Below, in pieces: positions 29,786 to 40,730 of a stretch of 64,000 nt of DNA (positions are counted from its first letter, which is position 1; each line of letters opens with the position of its first letter). The translations under genes were made by a program, and so were the position numbers. The notes beneath the pieces were generated by a model that ran no database searches, was not told the DNA's origin, and saw only the letters and a list, made by a program, of their open reading frames with translations. This stretch comes from Merluccius polli. Lineage: Eukaryota > Chordata > Actinopteri > Gadiformes > Merlucciidae. The stretch covers positions 124,501 to 188,500 of the forward strand of contig JAOPHQ010002852.1 of NCBI GenBank assembly GCA_030340625.1, written 5' to 3'.

Positions 29786-30598
29786 TCATGCGCCTGCTCT
29801 GGCGTAGGCCCCCCCCCCCCACCTCGCTCTTGGTAGCGGGGTGGGTTTGTACCCTCGCAGGGCCGCCGCCCCGGTCCGCGGGCTCGGGGTTGGTGCTGGT
29901 GGTCTTCTGTCGGTCGAGGGGGGAATCAGGTGGCCCTCCGCGATGTTGACGGCCGCCGAGAGGCTCTCGGGCCGGTGGTACCGGACCCAGGTGGATGTTC
30001 TGGCTGGGAGCCCCTCGACGAACCTCTCGAGGGCCACCTGCTCCACGATCTCCTCGGGGTTGTTCCTCTCCGGGGCCAACCACCTCCTCGCCTGGTCCCG
30101 CAGCTGCTGGGCGTAGGTGAAGGGCCGATCGCCTTCTGAGAAGGTGAGGGCCCGGAACCGGCGGCGATGTTCTTCCGGGTTTAGGCCTAGCCGGTCCCGG
30201 ATGGCCTTGTCCACCGCCTCGTAGTCCCGCTGGGCCCCTGCTGGTAGACTGTGGGCCGCGAGCTGGGCCTCGCCCGTCAGGAGCGGCAGGAGGCGGTGAG
30301 CCCACTCCTGGCGTGGCCACCCGGAGACCTCGGCCACCCCCCGGAACGTCTCCAGGAAGGCCTCCGCGTCGTCGGTCTCGCCCATCTTGGGGACGTGGAT
30401 GTGGCCCACCGCCCCCGCCGCTCTGGGTTCTCGATCGCGGTTGCTGGAGACGAGGAGCTCCTGGAGGACCGCCCGATCGGCGGTCAACGACTGGCCCAGC
30501 TCCAGGAGCACCTCGTTCTGCGTCCGCTGTAGTTGGGTCTGCCGGTCGGACATCTGCGTGAGATGTCCGAGTATTGCTGCCAATGGTGACTGCTCCAT
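29786..30598 (-). CDS. gag: gag (capsid part) of Gmr1-type element, frame broken
   Basis: Gag forms the cytoplasmic particle in which retrotransposon RNA is copied. The frame starts ATG 12 bp after the primer site region, with MEQSPLAAILGHLTQMSDRQ. It continues through a capsid-like region (AEAFLETFRGVAEVSGWP, about residues 78-95, then WAHRLLPLLTGEAQ and a YAQQLRDQARRWL segment). This helical layout is usual for Ty3/Gypsy Gag. The useful similarity ends at a run of 12 C on the plus strand (29809-29820). Past it the frame gives only a short tail to a stop at about 29786, whereas the CCHC knuckle continues in another frame. A length change in the run, real or technical, explains the break. Confidence 0.85.
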   Translation of the reverse strand: MEQSPLAAILGHLTQMSDRQTQLQRTQNEVLLELGQSLTADRAVLQELLVSSNRDREPRAAGAVGHIHVPKMGETDDAEAFLETFRGVAEVSGWPRQEWAHRLLPLLTGEAQLAAHSLPAGAQRDYEAVDKAIRDRLGLNPEEHRRRFRALTFSEGDRPFTYAQQLRDQARRWLAPERNNPEEIVEQVALERFVEGLPARTSTWVRYHRPESLSAAVNIAEGHLIPPSTDRRPPAPTPSPRTGAAALRGYKPTPLPRARWGGGAYARAGA

Positions 30599-30610
30599 CG
30601 CCGCACTCTA

Positions 30611-30628
30611 GCCCCACGTTGGGCGCCA
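30611..30628 (-). promoter_or_regulatory. Primer-binding site of Gmr1-type element
   Basis: One base inside the 5' LTR the minus strand reads TGGCGCCCAACGTGGGGC. TGG followed by tRNA-3'-end-like sequence is the expected minus-strand DNA primer site; the TGGCGCC start resembles lysine-tRNA-primed elements. The primer tRNA is inferred. Confidence 0.75.
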
Positions 30629-30629
30629 C

Positions 30630-30977
30630 TGTAACAAGTTCACAGAGTGGGCGGACACAGGCTTGGCGTTATTGAACGCGTGGTTCGCTTTATTCTTCAA
30701 AGCGAACAACAGGTAAATCATTGGCTGCACGTCTCGTGCACCGTGGGGTCCACAACACGGTGGCCTGGCTCTCGGGGCTTTCGTCCCCACTCGCTCTCCA
30801 CGGGACCGTCTCTCTCTCTCTCTGATCAACCCCCACTGAAAGGCAAAGCAGGCACATAAATACACACTTCCTGATTGGGTCTGATTGCGGACACCTGTCG
30901 GCAACCAGACCCAATCGCCCCCGCCGACCTGGTGCTCCATACTCCCCCCTACCGGCGAGACTCCGCCCCCCTCCACA
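30630..30977 (-). repeat. 5' LTR of Gmr1-type element (348 bp)
   Basis: Promoter-bearing LTR of the minus-strand element. It starts TGTGGAGG and ends TTGTTACA in element orientation, matching the other LTR but for one base in a C run. The outer flank is GCATT. Confidence 0.95.
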
Positions 30978-30982
30978 GCATT
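30978..30982 (+). repeat. Target site duplication GCATT (right)
   Basis: Equals 26040-26044. Confidence 0.9.
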
Positions 30983-31358
30983 ATTGCTAAAAAATGATTT
31001 TCAAAGCAACTTCCTAAGGGGACGTTTTTGGCAATATTGTGATTAGCATTGACTTCACTAATGTGCAAGTCCAGAAGCAATGCCTCCAGTGCTGAGACTG
31101 AGCTGTGATGGTTTATCCATGGTATTACAGACATAGGATGGCCTGATAACAGAATGCAAGTTCAGTTCAGACCTCAGTGAGTAATGGCATAACAACCTAA
31201 TTGATCATTGAAGAAGTAAAACTGTGTCCGTGGTGGGTGGGAATTGAGTCCTTGAGCATTTTGGCTCTTGTCCCTACAGCTCTCGGTGCGAGTGCCAAGT
31301 GGCGAGGGTTACACCCAGCCCGCCAAGCAGTCACTATGGTTGCCTTTCAGCCAAGCAA
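30983..31358. other. Intronic stretch, no gene seen
   Basis: Unique-looking DNA between the retrotransposon and a C run. No recognisable product. Confidence 0.5.
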
Positions 31359-31384
31359 CCCCCCCCCCCCCCCCCCCCCCCCCG

Positions 31385-31453
<69 letters not shown>
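31359..31453 (+). repeat. C25 run plus (CA)32 microsatellite
   Basis: A run of about 25 C (31359-31383), a short spacer, then about 65 bp of CA. A complementary G30 run lies 75 bp further on. Confidence 0.95.
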
Positions 31454-31455
<2 letters not shown>

Positions 31456-31527
31456 ATCCTTGTGCCCAAAGGGTGTTTTTATTAATTCCGAAATGTGTGA
31501 AATGTGTCTCCAGAGACAGGGAGGATG

Positions 31528-31528
<1 letters not shown>

Positions 31529-31558
<30 letters not shown>
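31529..31558 (+). repeat. G30 homopolymer run
   Basis: Thirty consecutive G. It could pair with the upstream C25 or form quadruplexes; it is also a place where read length calls fail. Confidence 0.95.
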
Positions 31559-31654
31559 CTATTGTTTTTGCCTTGTTCTGAGCACCAGACTTGAGGGGAA
31601 GAGGAAATTCTTAGAGAGAGGAAAAATTAATATGGAGAATCGGAGAGAGAGAGA

Positions 31655-31657
<3 letters not shown>

Positions 31658-31698
<41 letters not shown>
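31658..31698 (+). repeat. (GT)20 microsatellite
   Basis: About 40 bp of GT followed by a two-fold GATGAGTATGGGC repeat. Confidence 0.95.
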
Positions 31699-31699
<1 letters not shown>

Positions 31700-31910
31700 T
31701 GAGTATGGGCGTGATGAGTATGGGCAAGGTTGGGGGGGGGGGTCTGATCAACAATAGGCTGTTACTTAATTCAACCCTACACACACACACACACACACTT
31801 GTGTCATTCAGAAATAGTTGTTTGTTTTCATGTGTTTTCAAATGGGGTATTTTCAGAGCTTGATAAAAGCCATGTGTATACAATACATTTCAGACAACCA
31901 TAAAGAAACA

Positions 31911-32057
31911 GTCACACAGCACTTACTCTAATCAGCCTGTCAACAACTTATTTCTCTTTCACACCCCCATGTGATATAAATGCACATATAAATACGAATG
32001 GTAAGGAGATGTGCAGTTGATGGTGTAGGGGTTGGTTTAATGGTGAGAGTATGGGGA
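31911..32057 (+). repeat. Dispersed repeat, copy 1 (inverted partner at 45.8 kb)
   Basis: About 145 bp, including CACTTACTCTAATCAGCC and GGAGATGTGCAGTTGATGG, reappears as the reverse complement at 45841-45983 with roughly 90% or better identity by eye. Both copies are bordered on one side by GT/CA and ATGCAT-rich simple DNA. It has no coding sense and I cannot name the family. Confidence 0.85.
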
Positions 32058-35000
32058 TGCATATGCATGCACGCAAGCATGTATGTGTGTGTGCGGTCGT
32101 GCGTGCATGCGCTAGATGTGTCTGCGATGATGAGATCAGACAACTGGTCCAGGGTTAACCTACTGTGAGCATAGCAGACGCAGCTGTGGACAGAGATCTC
32201 TTTGTTAGAGTCCTGGTGTCTTTTTCCTCCAGATTTTCTTTGTTTCCTAACAACAGCTCTCCCAGGACATTCCGAGGGCTGCACATTTCAAGGCCTTTAG
32301 CCATGCATACCTAATTGTGTTCCCCCAATTACTCTCTGCCTAGCTCGCCCGAGAGTTAGGCAGGAGCCGAATATGGAGTGCATGTATGAGTGATTGTGTG
32401 TGTGTGCGTGCATGTGCGTGTGTGTTCCCACCATAGTATGTCTGTTTGCACTTGACGTGCCCAATCCGACATTACGTAGCAGTATTGATCACCGGCTAGG
32501 CTTCTACATTAGCATTGACCAGAGTTGCGTCGGCGTGGACCTGGGTCAATACTGCATTAAATCGAGACCCTCCAGACTCCTTGGCAGTGCATTTCTGCTG
32601 CTGAAGGGCAGACCTGGAGAGGTGGCCAAGCTAATGACTGACGGGCAATCTCCTGTTGTCCCCCTGGACACGCCTGGGCTCTTAGGTAAGCAAAACCAGC
32701 ACTCTGGCCAAATCAGCCACCATCGCTAAACTTATGCCCCCCCTCGTTTCCTTCTTTTCCTTTTTCAACTTTATGTTGGCCTTTTGTTTCTCCACTCTCT
32801 CTGCTCCATCTCTTTTCAGTGAGTGAGTGAAAAAAATCACTTGCATCTCCAGCCCCTGCTTCGCTTCTTCTCACCCGTTGATCCTCCCCAGCCTCCTCTG
32901 TGAGGAGGCGCAGGAGCTTTCGAGAAAGCCTTGGGTAATTAGGATGCTTCTGTCAGCCGTCCAGCACCCTCGGAGTATACACAGCCGGCCGCACTCCTGC
33001 CTTCATCTGTCACTGCTGAGGAGGACTTCTCAGAGCCCTGGCAGTTCCCACCACAGCAATGCCAGTAGCCTCTCCGCAGTAAGGCCAATCTTCAATCGGA
33101 GAGTACGAATCAGAGTCTGAAAGGCGGCTCTCTAATTTTGGATGTACCACCAGCACATATAAAGGATAGTACCATTATGGCACCTAGGTCCTTTTGTGCC
33201 TGGTGGTGGATTCTTAGCACACAGGGAAACCATCTGTGGGAGAGGCACGGTACATTCCCGTAAGTGCACGCCTGTTAACAATAGGCCTTTATGCAGGCTA
33301 AGTGTCAACAGGAAAACCTAGCCTTCCACTGAAGAGCATAACAGTCTCATGGAATCCTTGACACTTGGAGCCCCTGGCTTCATGAGGCAGCTGTTTTTAA
33401 GAAAGTAATGTGAATATTTTGACTACTTGGTATTCATTCATCCAATATTCAAGTGGTTAAATTGAAAAGGCTCAATTTCTACCTTACACGTGCCATTCAT
33501 GGCATAGACCGTGCTGAATATTCCTTTTAAAATGTGCAAACTGTAGATAGATAAACGCATCTGCTATGGGGCTATGGATTTTGTGCTGCTTTTGGTCACG
33601 TTTAAATGAAGTCAGCAAAAATCAACCATGTTGTTAATTTGAAAATGCAAATGACCACAGTTATGGTCATTGCATGTACTTCTTGATAAATACATAACAA
33701 ATACTCAACATTTTCGTTGAGCATTAAAAAAAAAAAAAAAAAAAAAAAAAGCTGCTGTACAAAATTGGTCTCCAAAGACAATGATCAGGCCTGGTCAATG
33801 GACTCAGGACTCAAGATGCTTGTTTTTGTTACTCCGTCTCCTCTCGAGGGGGTGTTATGAGGTGAAAACACAGTGGATATGTTCTTTAAAGGAACGACAT
33901 GCATTGCATCGATTCCCATTGCATCAGGGTGGGGGAGTCTGTGTAACACAAACAAAATCGAAAGCGATTGTAGCAATGATCCACGGTCTTATAAAATTCA
34001 GCTTACCTTAGGCGATAAAAGCCTGCATAACTTAGCACACAGCACGACCTAGCTACATGGGTCAAGTCCTAGCCTCCAGCTGGCTGATTAGCCCTCCAGG
34101 ACCTGTGACCCTTTTCTGGTCTCTGTTTGTCCTTGATCTGCATGACCTTCCCATGAAACCTCCTAACCTGCACTGCCCTACCAAGTTGCCACAGGGCCCC
34201 ATGGGGTCTGACAGACATTATAGATGCGTGTCCCCTGACGACACTGACCTCGGCAATACCAGAAATGTCACCTGGCCTCTGTGTGACTACACATGGACTA
34301 AAATAATCTGACCGTTGAACCGTGCCGTATATGTGACTGTTGGGGCAATGAGTGCCTGCCTTTTTGTCTCTAATTAAATCCTGTAATGCCATGCCTATGA
34401 ATATTCAGAAAGACCACAGGCGAAGCTTCGATTGTCTCTCAGCTATCTAGCAGTGCAGCGGGCCATTGTAAAGTCAATGGCCAACGCAATGTTGGCACAC
34501 CATCACAATAAAAAGAATGAAACAAAATGAGCCATTAAGAGGAACACCCATCGCCCGGTGCAGCTGTTCCCAGTCCACCCTCCAGACCTTGGGATGGCAA
34601 GTTGCACACTGCAATCTGGGGGAGCAATCACCAATCCCCTCGTCCGCTGTGCAAAAGCATTCGACCCATGGGCAGTTTAGTACTGCAACAGCAGCTTGCT
34701 GTTGTGATAGCTCGCTCAAAGAAAAGGGATAGGATGCAGAGGGATTAGAAATTTGCAGAGTCAGTTTGAGTGGGAAAACAGTTTAGGGGTAGGAAGAGTG
34801 GAGAGAAGAGGATAGAATAAATAAGAAGAAGAAGAAGAGGAAAGGGTCACTGCAGGGGGTCACATTTATGAGGCCATGTGTTGTGGGATTTCCTCAAGAC
34901 TGGTATTCTGTCAGGCTGAAGACAGTTCACATGGCATTGGGCAGCAATGCCAGTGACAGGCAGTGGGGACTGTACTGACAAAGCTTTGGGGTTATTGGGT

Positions 35001-35232
35001 CTGTGTTTAATGCAAATAGAGCATCACTCTCTCTCTATCGGAGCTGGCAGAGACCAATGACAACTAATAACGTCACTCGGCTTCATACCCCACCACACCG
35101 CGAGCGCTTCAGAAACGGAGTGTTTTGCCTGCCCAATTTAGTCCGATTTTACCGGATTATACAGGAGGGCAAGCGATCGGCCTGTTCCGAACAGGCGTGT
35201 TTTGAACGGGCACTGCACTAGTGTTTATTAAA
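32058..35232. other. Intronic stretch, no gene seen
   Basis: Contains an A25 run at 33726-33750, the only simple repeat of note. No translated frame has family resemblance. Confidence 0.5.
33726..33750 (+). repeat. A25 homopolymer run
   Basis: Could be the tail of an old retroposed sequence, but no source sequence was recognised upstream. Confidence 0.9.
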
Positions 35233-35371
35233 TTACCAACCCGTTATTATTAGTAAGTCCAGCTTTTTGGTATCTTTTACCTTTTGTTAAAACATTGAAA
35301 TAGCTGCAAAATACGTTCATAATTAAAACCCTTCTTTATTAAAACCATTAACCCCCTCCACTTGCCGCAAC
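35233..35371 (+). repeat. Dispersed repeat, copy 1 (direct partner at window end)
   Basis: From TTACCAACCCGTTATTATTA through CCATTAACCCC this segment matches 63872-64000 in the same orientation with small differences. Both begin after AT-rich DNA. Probably part of a fish interspersed repeat of unknown class. Confidence 0.8.
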
Positions 35372-36720
35372 CTCTGGAAAACAAAATCCTGGGGAGAACC
35401 CTAGAACATTGAATATACTGTATATGATTATTACAACCAGTTTGCCTTTCGTTCTTGTCGATTTTCACACTGGACGGCAGGTGTCGAAGTGCTGCTGAAA
35501 TATTCGAATGGTGTTCTAATATCCAAATACAAAACTAATGAACAATAGCGAATAATATAATATTATAGAATATTATAACACATATTTGGGGCCAGCCCTA
35601 CCCTCATTGTAAAAGACAAATTCATATAATGGTATATATTCTGATAAAAGATTAAATATTTTCATTCTCGACAACACTACAAACCAATTCACATATGTAT
35701 ATGGTGGTGGTCAAAGCTCTGGGATCTGGATTAGAGCAGATCATTCCTACTCTCCTACGCATTCGTTCCCTGGCAGGGTTTGTGAACTCTCTGTGTTGAA
35801 CTCTCTTCTCCCACTAAAAAGCATGATCTGCACGCTAAAACAAGCCCCTCCACGAGAACCACACCTAACCTCCGGGCTGTCTCCCTTCCCTCTCTCCCAC
35901 CTCTCTGCTCCAGTGAGTTGAGGCGTGATAAGGGATTCCACTACCCGTCTCCGCGAGGGCCCAATGCGATCGATGGACGCAGCCCGGGAGGACGGCTGTA
36001 AATCCCTGGCGGCCGCTTCTCCTCATGCCTCATATTGATCTGTCTGGAGGGCCCAGAGATGCTGCCACGCAACTGAATGCCACGCAACTGAATGCAACGC
36101 AGCGCAATAGGAGGCAACAACAATGATACACGGCCACATGTCAACCGCAGATCGGGTTGCGGGTTCACATAGGAGGTTTTTAGGAGGGTCAGTGACCCAA
36201 GAGAGTGACCGTGACAACGTTGATACTAGGGTGTCAAAGGTGGATCGGCTTTAATCTTTTGAACTGATCCTGTTCATTGAGCTTGCAGAGTTATTCTTCC
36301 CCTGTGCATGTTTGCTTACCACTGACCAACTGACAAACATGAAATGACAATTTCAAGATTTAGTCAACTAAAGGTGATTACCAAAAATCTTCACATCTTA
36401 TTCGTCTTTCTTATTTAGTAATAAGTTATTATTAACTCATTTTAATGTTACAATGGCTTGTCTAAAATGGTTTCCAGAATTAACATATCAAAGTATTGGT
36501 ATTCATATTTGTAGTCCTGGGCTATATCTCAGGTGGACCTGTGCTGGCTAGGACAGTGTAACATTTCAACAATGCTAATTAAATATTCATGTCTAATAGG
36601 TTTTTTCATACAGCGGTTAATCTAGAAACAAATAACCTTTTTAACGCCATCATCTGAAAAGCACCCTGGACTAACAAACTCTGTCATGAAGCAGTAGGGA
36701 GGAGGTCTGGGATGATCAGA
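35372..36720. other. Intronic stretch, partly repeat-like
   Basis: AT-rich at first (35500-35660, possibly continuing the dispersed repeat), then a more GC-rich patch at about 35940-36200 with a short direct repeat CCACGCAACTGAATG (about 36063-36093). No gene recognised. Confidence 0.4.
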
Positions 36721-36815
36721 CACTAGGGGAGAGAGAGGGGGGGGGGGGGGGGGTAGATTTCAGCTGTTTCAGCCAGCAGGAGGCCCAGGAGCATATGCCA
36801 GTCTGCTGACCCCTG

Positions 36816-36923
36816 TATGTAATAGGCCCGCATGGAGGAGACGGCAGGCTGGGGTGGGGTCATAAAGACTTTATGTAACAGGTCTGCACGGAGGAGACGG
36901 CAGGCTGGGGTGGGGTCATAAAG
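36816..36923 (+). repeat. Tandem duplication, 56-bp period, two copies
   Basis: Copies 36816-36867 and 36872-36923 share GGAGGAGACGGCAGGCTGGG and the CATAAAG end, with a few differences in the first 20 bp. A G16-type run lies upstream at about 36738-36753. Confidence 0.9.
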
Positions 36924-38624
36924 CCGAGGGTAATTGGCAGTAGACCACAGCATGGGGGTGGAGGTGGGGGGGGGGGGGTGTTAGGATAGAGGTATTGGCG
37001 GGCCAATTCGGACAAAGCAGAGGGTTTGTAGTCTGTTAATGTTCTGTCAATGTTCAACTTTTCGTCAAAGAATTCATATTAATACTAAGTAACCATCGTA
37101 GCACGTGGGGGAGCTAACATACTTAGCATCCCTAATGGGGCATTTGTAATCCAGACATGCAGTGGCTAGCTAATAATGTCTGGTAGATTGGAGTCCACAG
37201 TCAGTGATGAACAGAAGCTGGCATGTCTGCATGCAGTTCAAAGGCGAGCTGACGAACAATGTGGACAACATGGCAACATCCCTTTTGGATTTGTTTTGGA
37301 TTAGGCCAGTTTGCCACGAGATTTCAGTAATCCCTGAAAGACGGAGGAAGAGGATGCAGACACAATCTGGTCAACATCATAACCCCATCTGTGCCCCTGC
37401 ATCACCAATAGTCAAGCTGCGATGCACTAAACAGCTGAGCTCTTATATTACTGCCAGACAGAGCATGTTATCCCTTTCATTGTCAAACAAGTTCAATAGG
37501 AAAGATTACTAAACCTATGATAGGATGCCTATGATAAGTCTTATGCAGGCTATCATGTGAGTTTAACCTATAGACTGCTAAAAATATGGACACCGCATTC
37601 ATGATGTCACCCATTGGTCTTACCCAATGTGTTACTTTTACCAGTTTAGCTCCCCCACTAACGTTTGCATTGGGATTTGTGGTTGCAGCCAGCCGTTGAG
37701 GCTGAGGGTGTATATTTTCCTTCTACCCTAGCTCGCCATTCTTTGCAACCAGCCATGGGGACAATCTTTGGCCACCTCGCACTAGTCTATGGCCAAAACT
37801 CATCAATATTCAATCTTAACGTTTTGATTAAATATAACAAATATAACAAACAGGACCTCACACAAAACATAATATGGAGATGAACTAGCCACTGAGATCC
37901 TAACCAAACAAAGACAAAATGCTTTGTATTACAATAATTAAATCACATTTCTTCCCGTTGATTTGAAAATGGTGCCAGGACACTGCGTCGCCCTAGGCAT
38001 GCTAAGATCCCCCCTTATACACCTCGGGCATCTAGGTTTGCTGCAGGCTTTGAACAGGCACACACACATAGTTTAGTCTCATCTAATGATCACCATTGGT
38101 CTTCACCATGCCAAGATTAGGACCATCCAAGAACATTTGGTGTTAAAATAGTCTGTTATTAAGACATGATCGCACACTAGAGGTGGTGTTTTCATCTGTG
38201 AATGGGTCCACTTCAAATATTGACCTCCATTTATCTATATTTAATTATGGATGTAACATGACGAGGAAGCAATCAGGTTTATCTTTCACCTAGGCATATA
38301 GGTAGTAACTACAAGCTATTTCATTCATAATGCATGATAGTAAAAGTTCTGCAATATGCTTTGTGTCCTTTCAAGGGCTGACTTGGGGAACTCTTGTATC
38401 TTGATGTCAGAAAGAGCAATTTGGTCACCACCCTTACTCACCTCTTCCTCCCACTGATAGTCCCCTCAAAAAGTGAATCACAGCAGCTCCTCCATAAATG
38501 AATATAGCCTATATCATATGCATCATACAGTTCAGTGCTTTAAGGCTAGTGTAAACTAATTATGATGTGGAAAAAATGTCCTTGTCTATATTTACTATGA
38601 CTGACAGATGTACATTCACTTTTT
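36924..38624. other. Intronic stretch, no gene seen
   Basis: G run near 36967-36978; otherwise AT-rich unique-looking DNA without recognisable products. Confidence 0.5.
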
Positions 38625-38632
38625 GTTTATAG

Positions 38633-39741
38633 TAGGGCTGCCACTAATGATTATTTTTCTATTGATTAATCTAGATTTAATCTAAACGATTAATTTTCAT
38701 CCAAAAACGCATGCAATACATTCAGATTCAGCAAATGATAAAGGAGAAAAACAAATACATCATCATTATTTAACATGCAATACTTAATGTAAGGTATGGT
38801 AATGTATCTGTTCCTTTAACTTAAAACTTTAATTATATTGATCACAACGTTATATGACGTTCCCTAGACCAGAAATAAAATAATGCGCACACACCATCAA
38901 TCAACGTAGAATAAGCCCAGATTCTGGCCTAAGCATGTTTGAATCAACACTCATTCATTGAAAAATCTATAGCAGGCAAATGAGTGATTATGACTTTAAT
39001 AATAAGCGTATGTAGCAGCCACAATGGCAAAAGTGCACCCTTCTGATAATAAAGGTTATATGTTTCATGAACATGCATGGACTACATTTCTTAGGGACCG
39101 ATCACATAGAACTGCGTCTTCTCTTCCATTATCGAGTAGGGCTGCTCCACTCCCACTGCCCAAAGTAGAAATATTGTTACTTTTATGCACGTTCAAAAAA
39201 TGTGAGGCGCATCGAAAGAAACCAACTCAGCACAGATGACTTTACCGCAGGAAAACAATGGTAAAGTGGGCTGGGTAATTTTAAAAACACTCTAACCCTT
39301 TTCTGACGGTCCACCTTCCAGAATAGCACCTGTATGCTTTCTTTTCAGGTGTTGGTGCATGGCGGTAGTGCTGCTGTGAAATGCCATAGATTTTTTGCAC
39401 AGCAAACAAACGGCCGTTTTGTCTGCAAATTTAAAGTATTCTCGTACTTTTGAAGCTTTCAGTCTAAGGGAAACCTTTACATGCAACCTCTTTAGTAGCA
39501 GACTGCTACCAAAGCAGTATATATGTGTTGATAGGAGCCGACCATGACGGGAGCCAAAATCGACTGATGTGAACCCAGCAATTACATAGTGATATTGAAG
39601 TAACACATTTATTAGAATTATTTGAAATTAACAAATTTTAGCGTTTTATAAATTAAAAAAAGATGCGTTAATTGAAAAAAATTGACGACGCATTTTCAGC
39701 GTTGAAGTCATAGATGACGTCGACAAATCGCGGCAGCCCTA
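38633..39741 (-). mobile_element. hAT relic (1109 bp) with BED-finger fragment
   Basis: The element begins TAGGGCTGCC and ends with its reverse complement, 10 bp perfect. The flanks GTTTATAG (38625-38632) and GTATACAG (39742-39749) match at 6 of 8, as a worn target duplication. The TAGGGCTGC start followed by a run of AATGATTATTTT-like DNA is typical of fish hAT repeats. A transposase BED finger survives on the minus strand; the catalytic part is missing. Confidence 0.75.
39292..39606 (-). pseudogene. hAT transposase BED zinc-finger fragment
   Basis: BED fingers bind DNA at the ends of hAT elements. Residues about 54-92 read SKVREYFKF, then CLLC, then HQHLKRKH, fitting the BED pattern of aromatic residues, C-X2-C and H-X4-5-H. 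There is no catalytic RNase H-like fold or dimerisation domain after it. The first 45 residues do not look related and may be non-coding. It is the remnant of the element that contains it. Confidence 0.75.
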
Positions 39742-39749
39742 GTATACAG

Positions 39750-40722
39750 CCTCTGCAATTTTTTTTGTTCCATTAAAGCAATGATGTCAGATAATAAGAC
39801 GGCTGCTCTCTGACACCATGACACTCTCAGTGGTCTCCCATGACTCCCGGGCGGTTAAGAGGAGATGGGGGGGGGGACATGGGGAAAGGTGAGATGCATT
39901 GCAGGTAATTGCCTCGCTGTCCAACGTTGGCAATCGCCACCCTTATAATCTTGATCCCCATCCCCTGCTGGGGTTCATCTCTCCGTCAGTCGGCCCTCCA
40001 GCTTTTCACTGCGTGTCTCCCAGATGTTCCTTAGACGCATGGCCAGGTGGCGTCCTCTGACATTCCTGAAATTACTTGTTTAGCTTCTTGTTTGCCTCCT
40101 GCTGCTGATTCCCCCGAGACTCTTAAACCACTTCACTCCTCTCTTTCAAAATGCCGCTTCTTTACAGGTTTTAAAGAGTTTGTTTCATCCCCCCCATTTT
40201 TGACGAATAACCAATTTGCTGGTAGGTGTTCTTTGGCACGTCATTGTAATGTTGGATGCTGGGCCGCAGGAGTTAAGGATGAAAATGAGTGTGGCCCATG
40301 GACTTTTTTGACAACCGTCAACACAAGAGTGATGAGTTTGTATTGATACACTTGGTTAATGCGTGTGTCAATCGATTCATCCCTTTACGTTAAATGTTGT
40401 CGAGTGGTGTTTTTATGGCTGTGCAGTAGATGGAAGTAACAGTATGCTTGGCGATAATTGTCTTGGTCGTGGAAAATTACTTGTATCTTAAGGAACCATA
40501 GGGCTAGATCAATAAGCCACAACCTTTCAACAGCGCTATTAAACGACATCAATATCGTATTGAACTTCTAAAACTGCTACCGTCCACAGCATATTTACCA
40601 CAAGTCATTCTTCTCTTTAAAGGGCAAACCAAAAGCAAAAGCAGCATTTTTCTGTGAACGGTTTTGCTGTATTTTCGTGCTCTGTGTGGCACTCTAATTT
40701 AGAGTTTAGATATTTAGAGCAG
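39750..40722. other. Intronic stretch, no gene seen
   Basis: Unique-looking DNA between two hAT elements; no recognisable product. Confidence 0.5.
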
Positions 40723-40730
40723 GTCTATAT
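40723..40730 (+). repeat. Target site duplication GTCTATAT (left)
   Basis: Matches 44587-44594 exactly. Confidence 0.93.

Larger units (their letters stand above)
26045..30977 (-). mobile_element. Gmr1-type Ty3/Gypsy LTR retrotransposon, full length
   Basis: A complete 4.9-kb element on the minus strand: 5' LTR (30630-30977), primer-binding site, gag with a CCHC knuckle, pol, polypurine tract and 3' LTR (26045-26393), flanked by GCATT duplications. Pol reads protease, then integrase, then reverse transcriptase and RNase H. Ordinary Ty3/Gypsy elements place integrase last; integrase-before-RT within this family defines the Gmr1-like group described from cod and other deuterostomes. The two LTRs differ only by one C in a run, so the insertion looks young, yet gag and pol are cut by several frame breaks, mostly at or near G runs. 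It lies antisense in the inferred magi3 intron. Confidence 0.93.

Noticed and set aside
29415..30629. 404-codon minus-strand frame over gag
   Set aside because: Only the part around the CCHC knuckle is meaningful; the rest is the off-frame shadow of gag. Its first codon is GTG at the primer-binding site.
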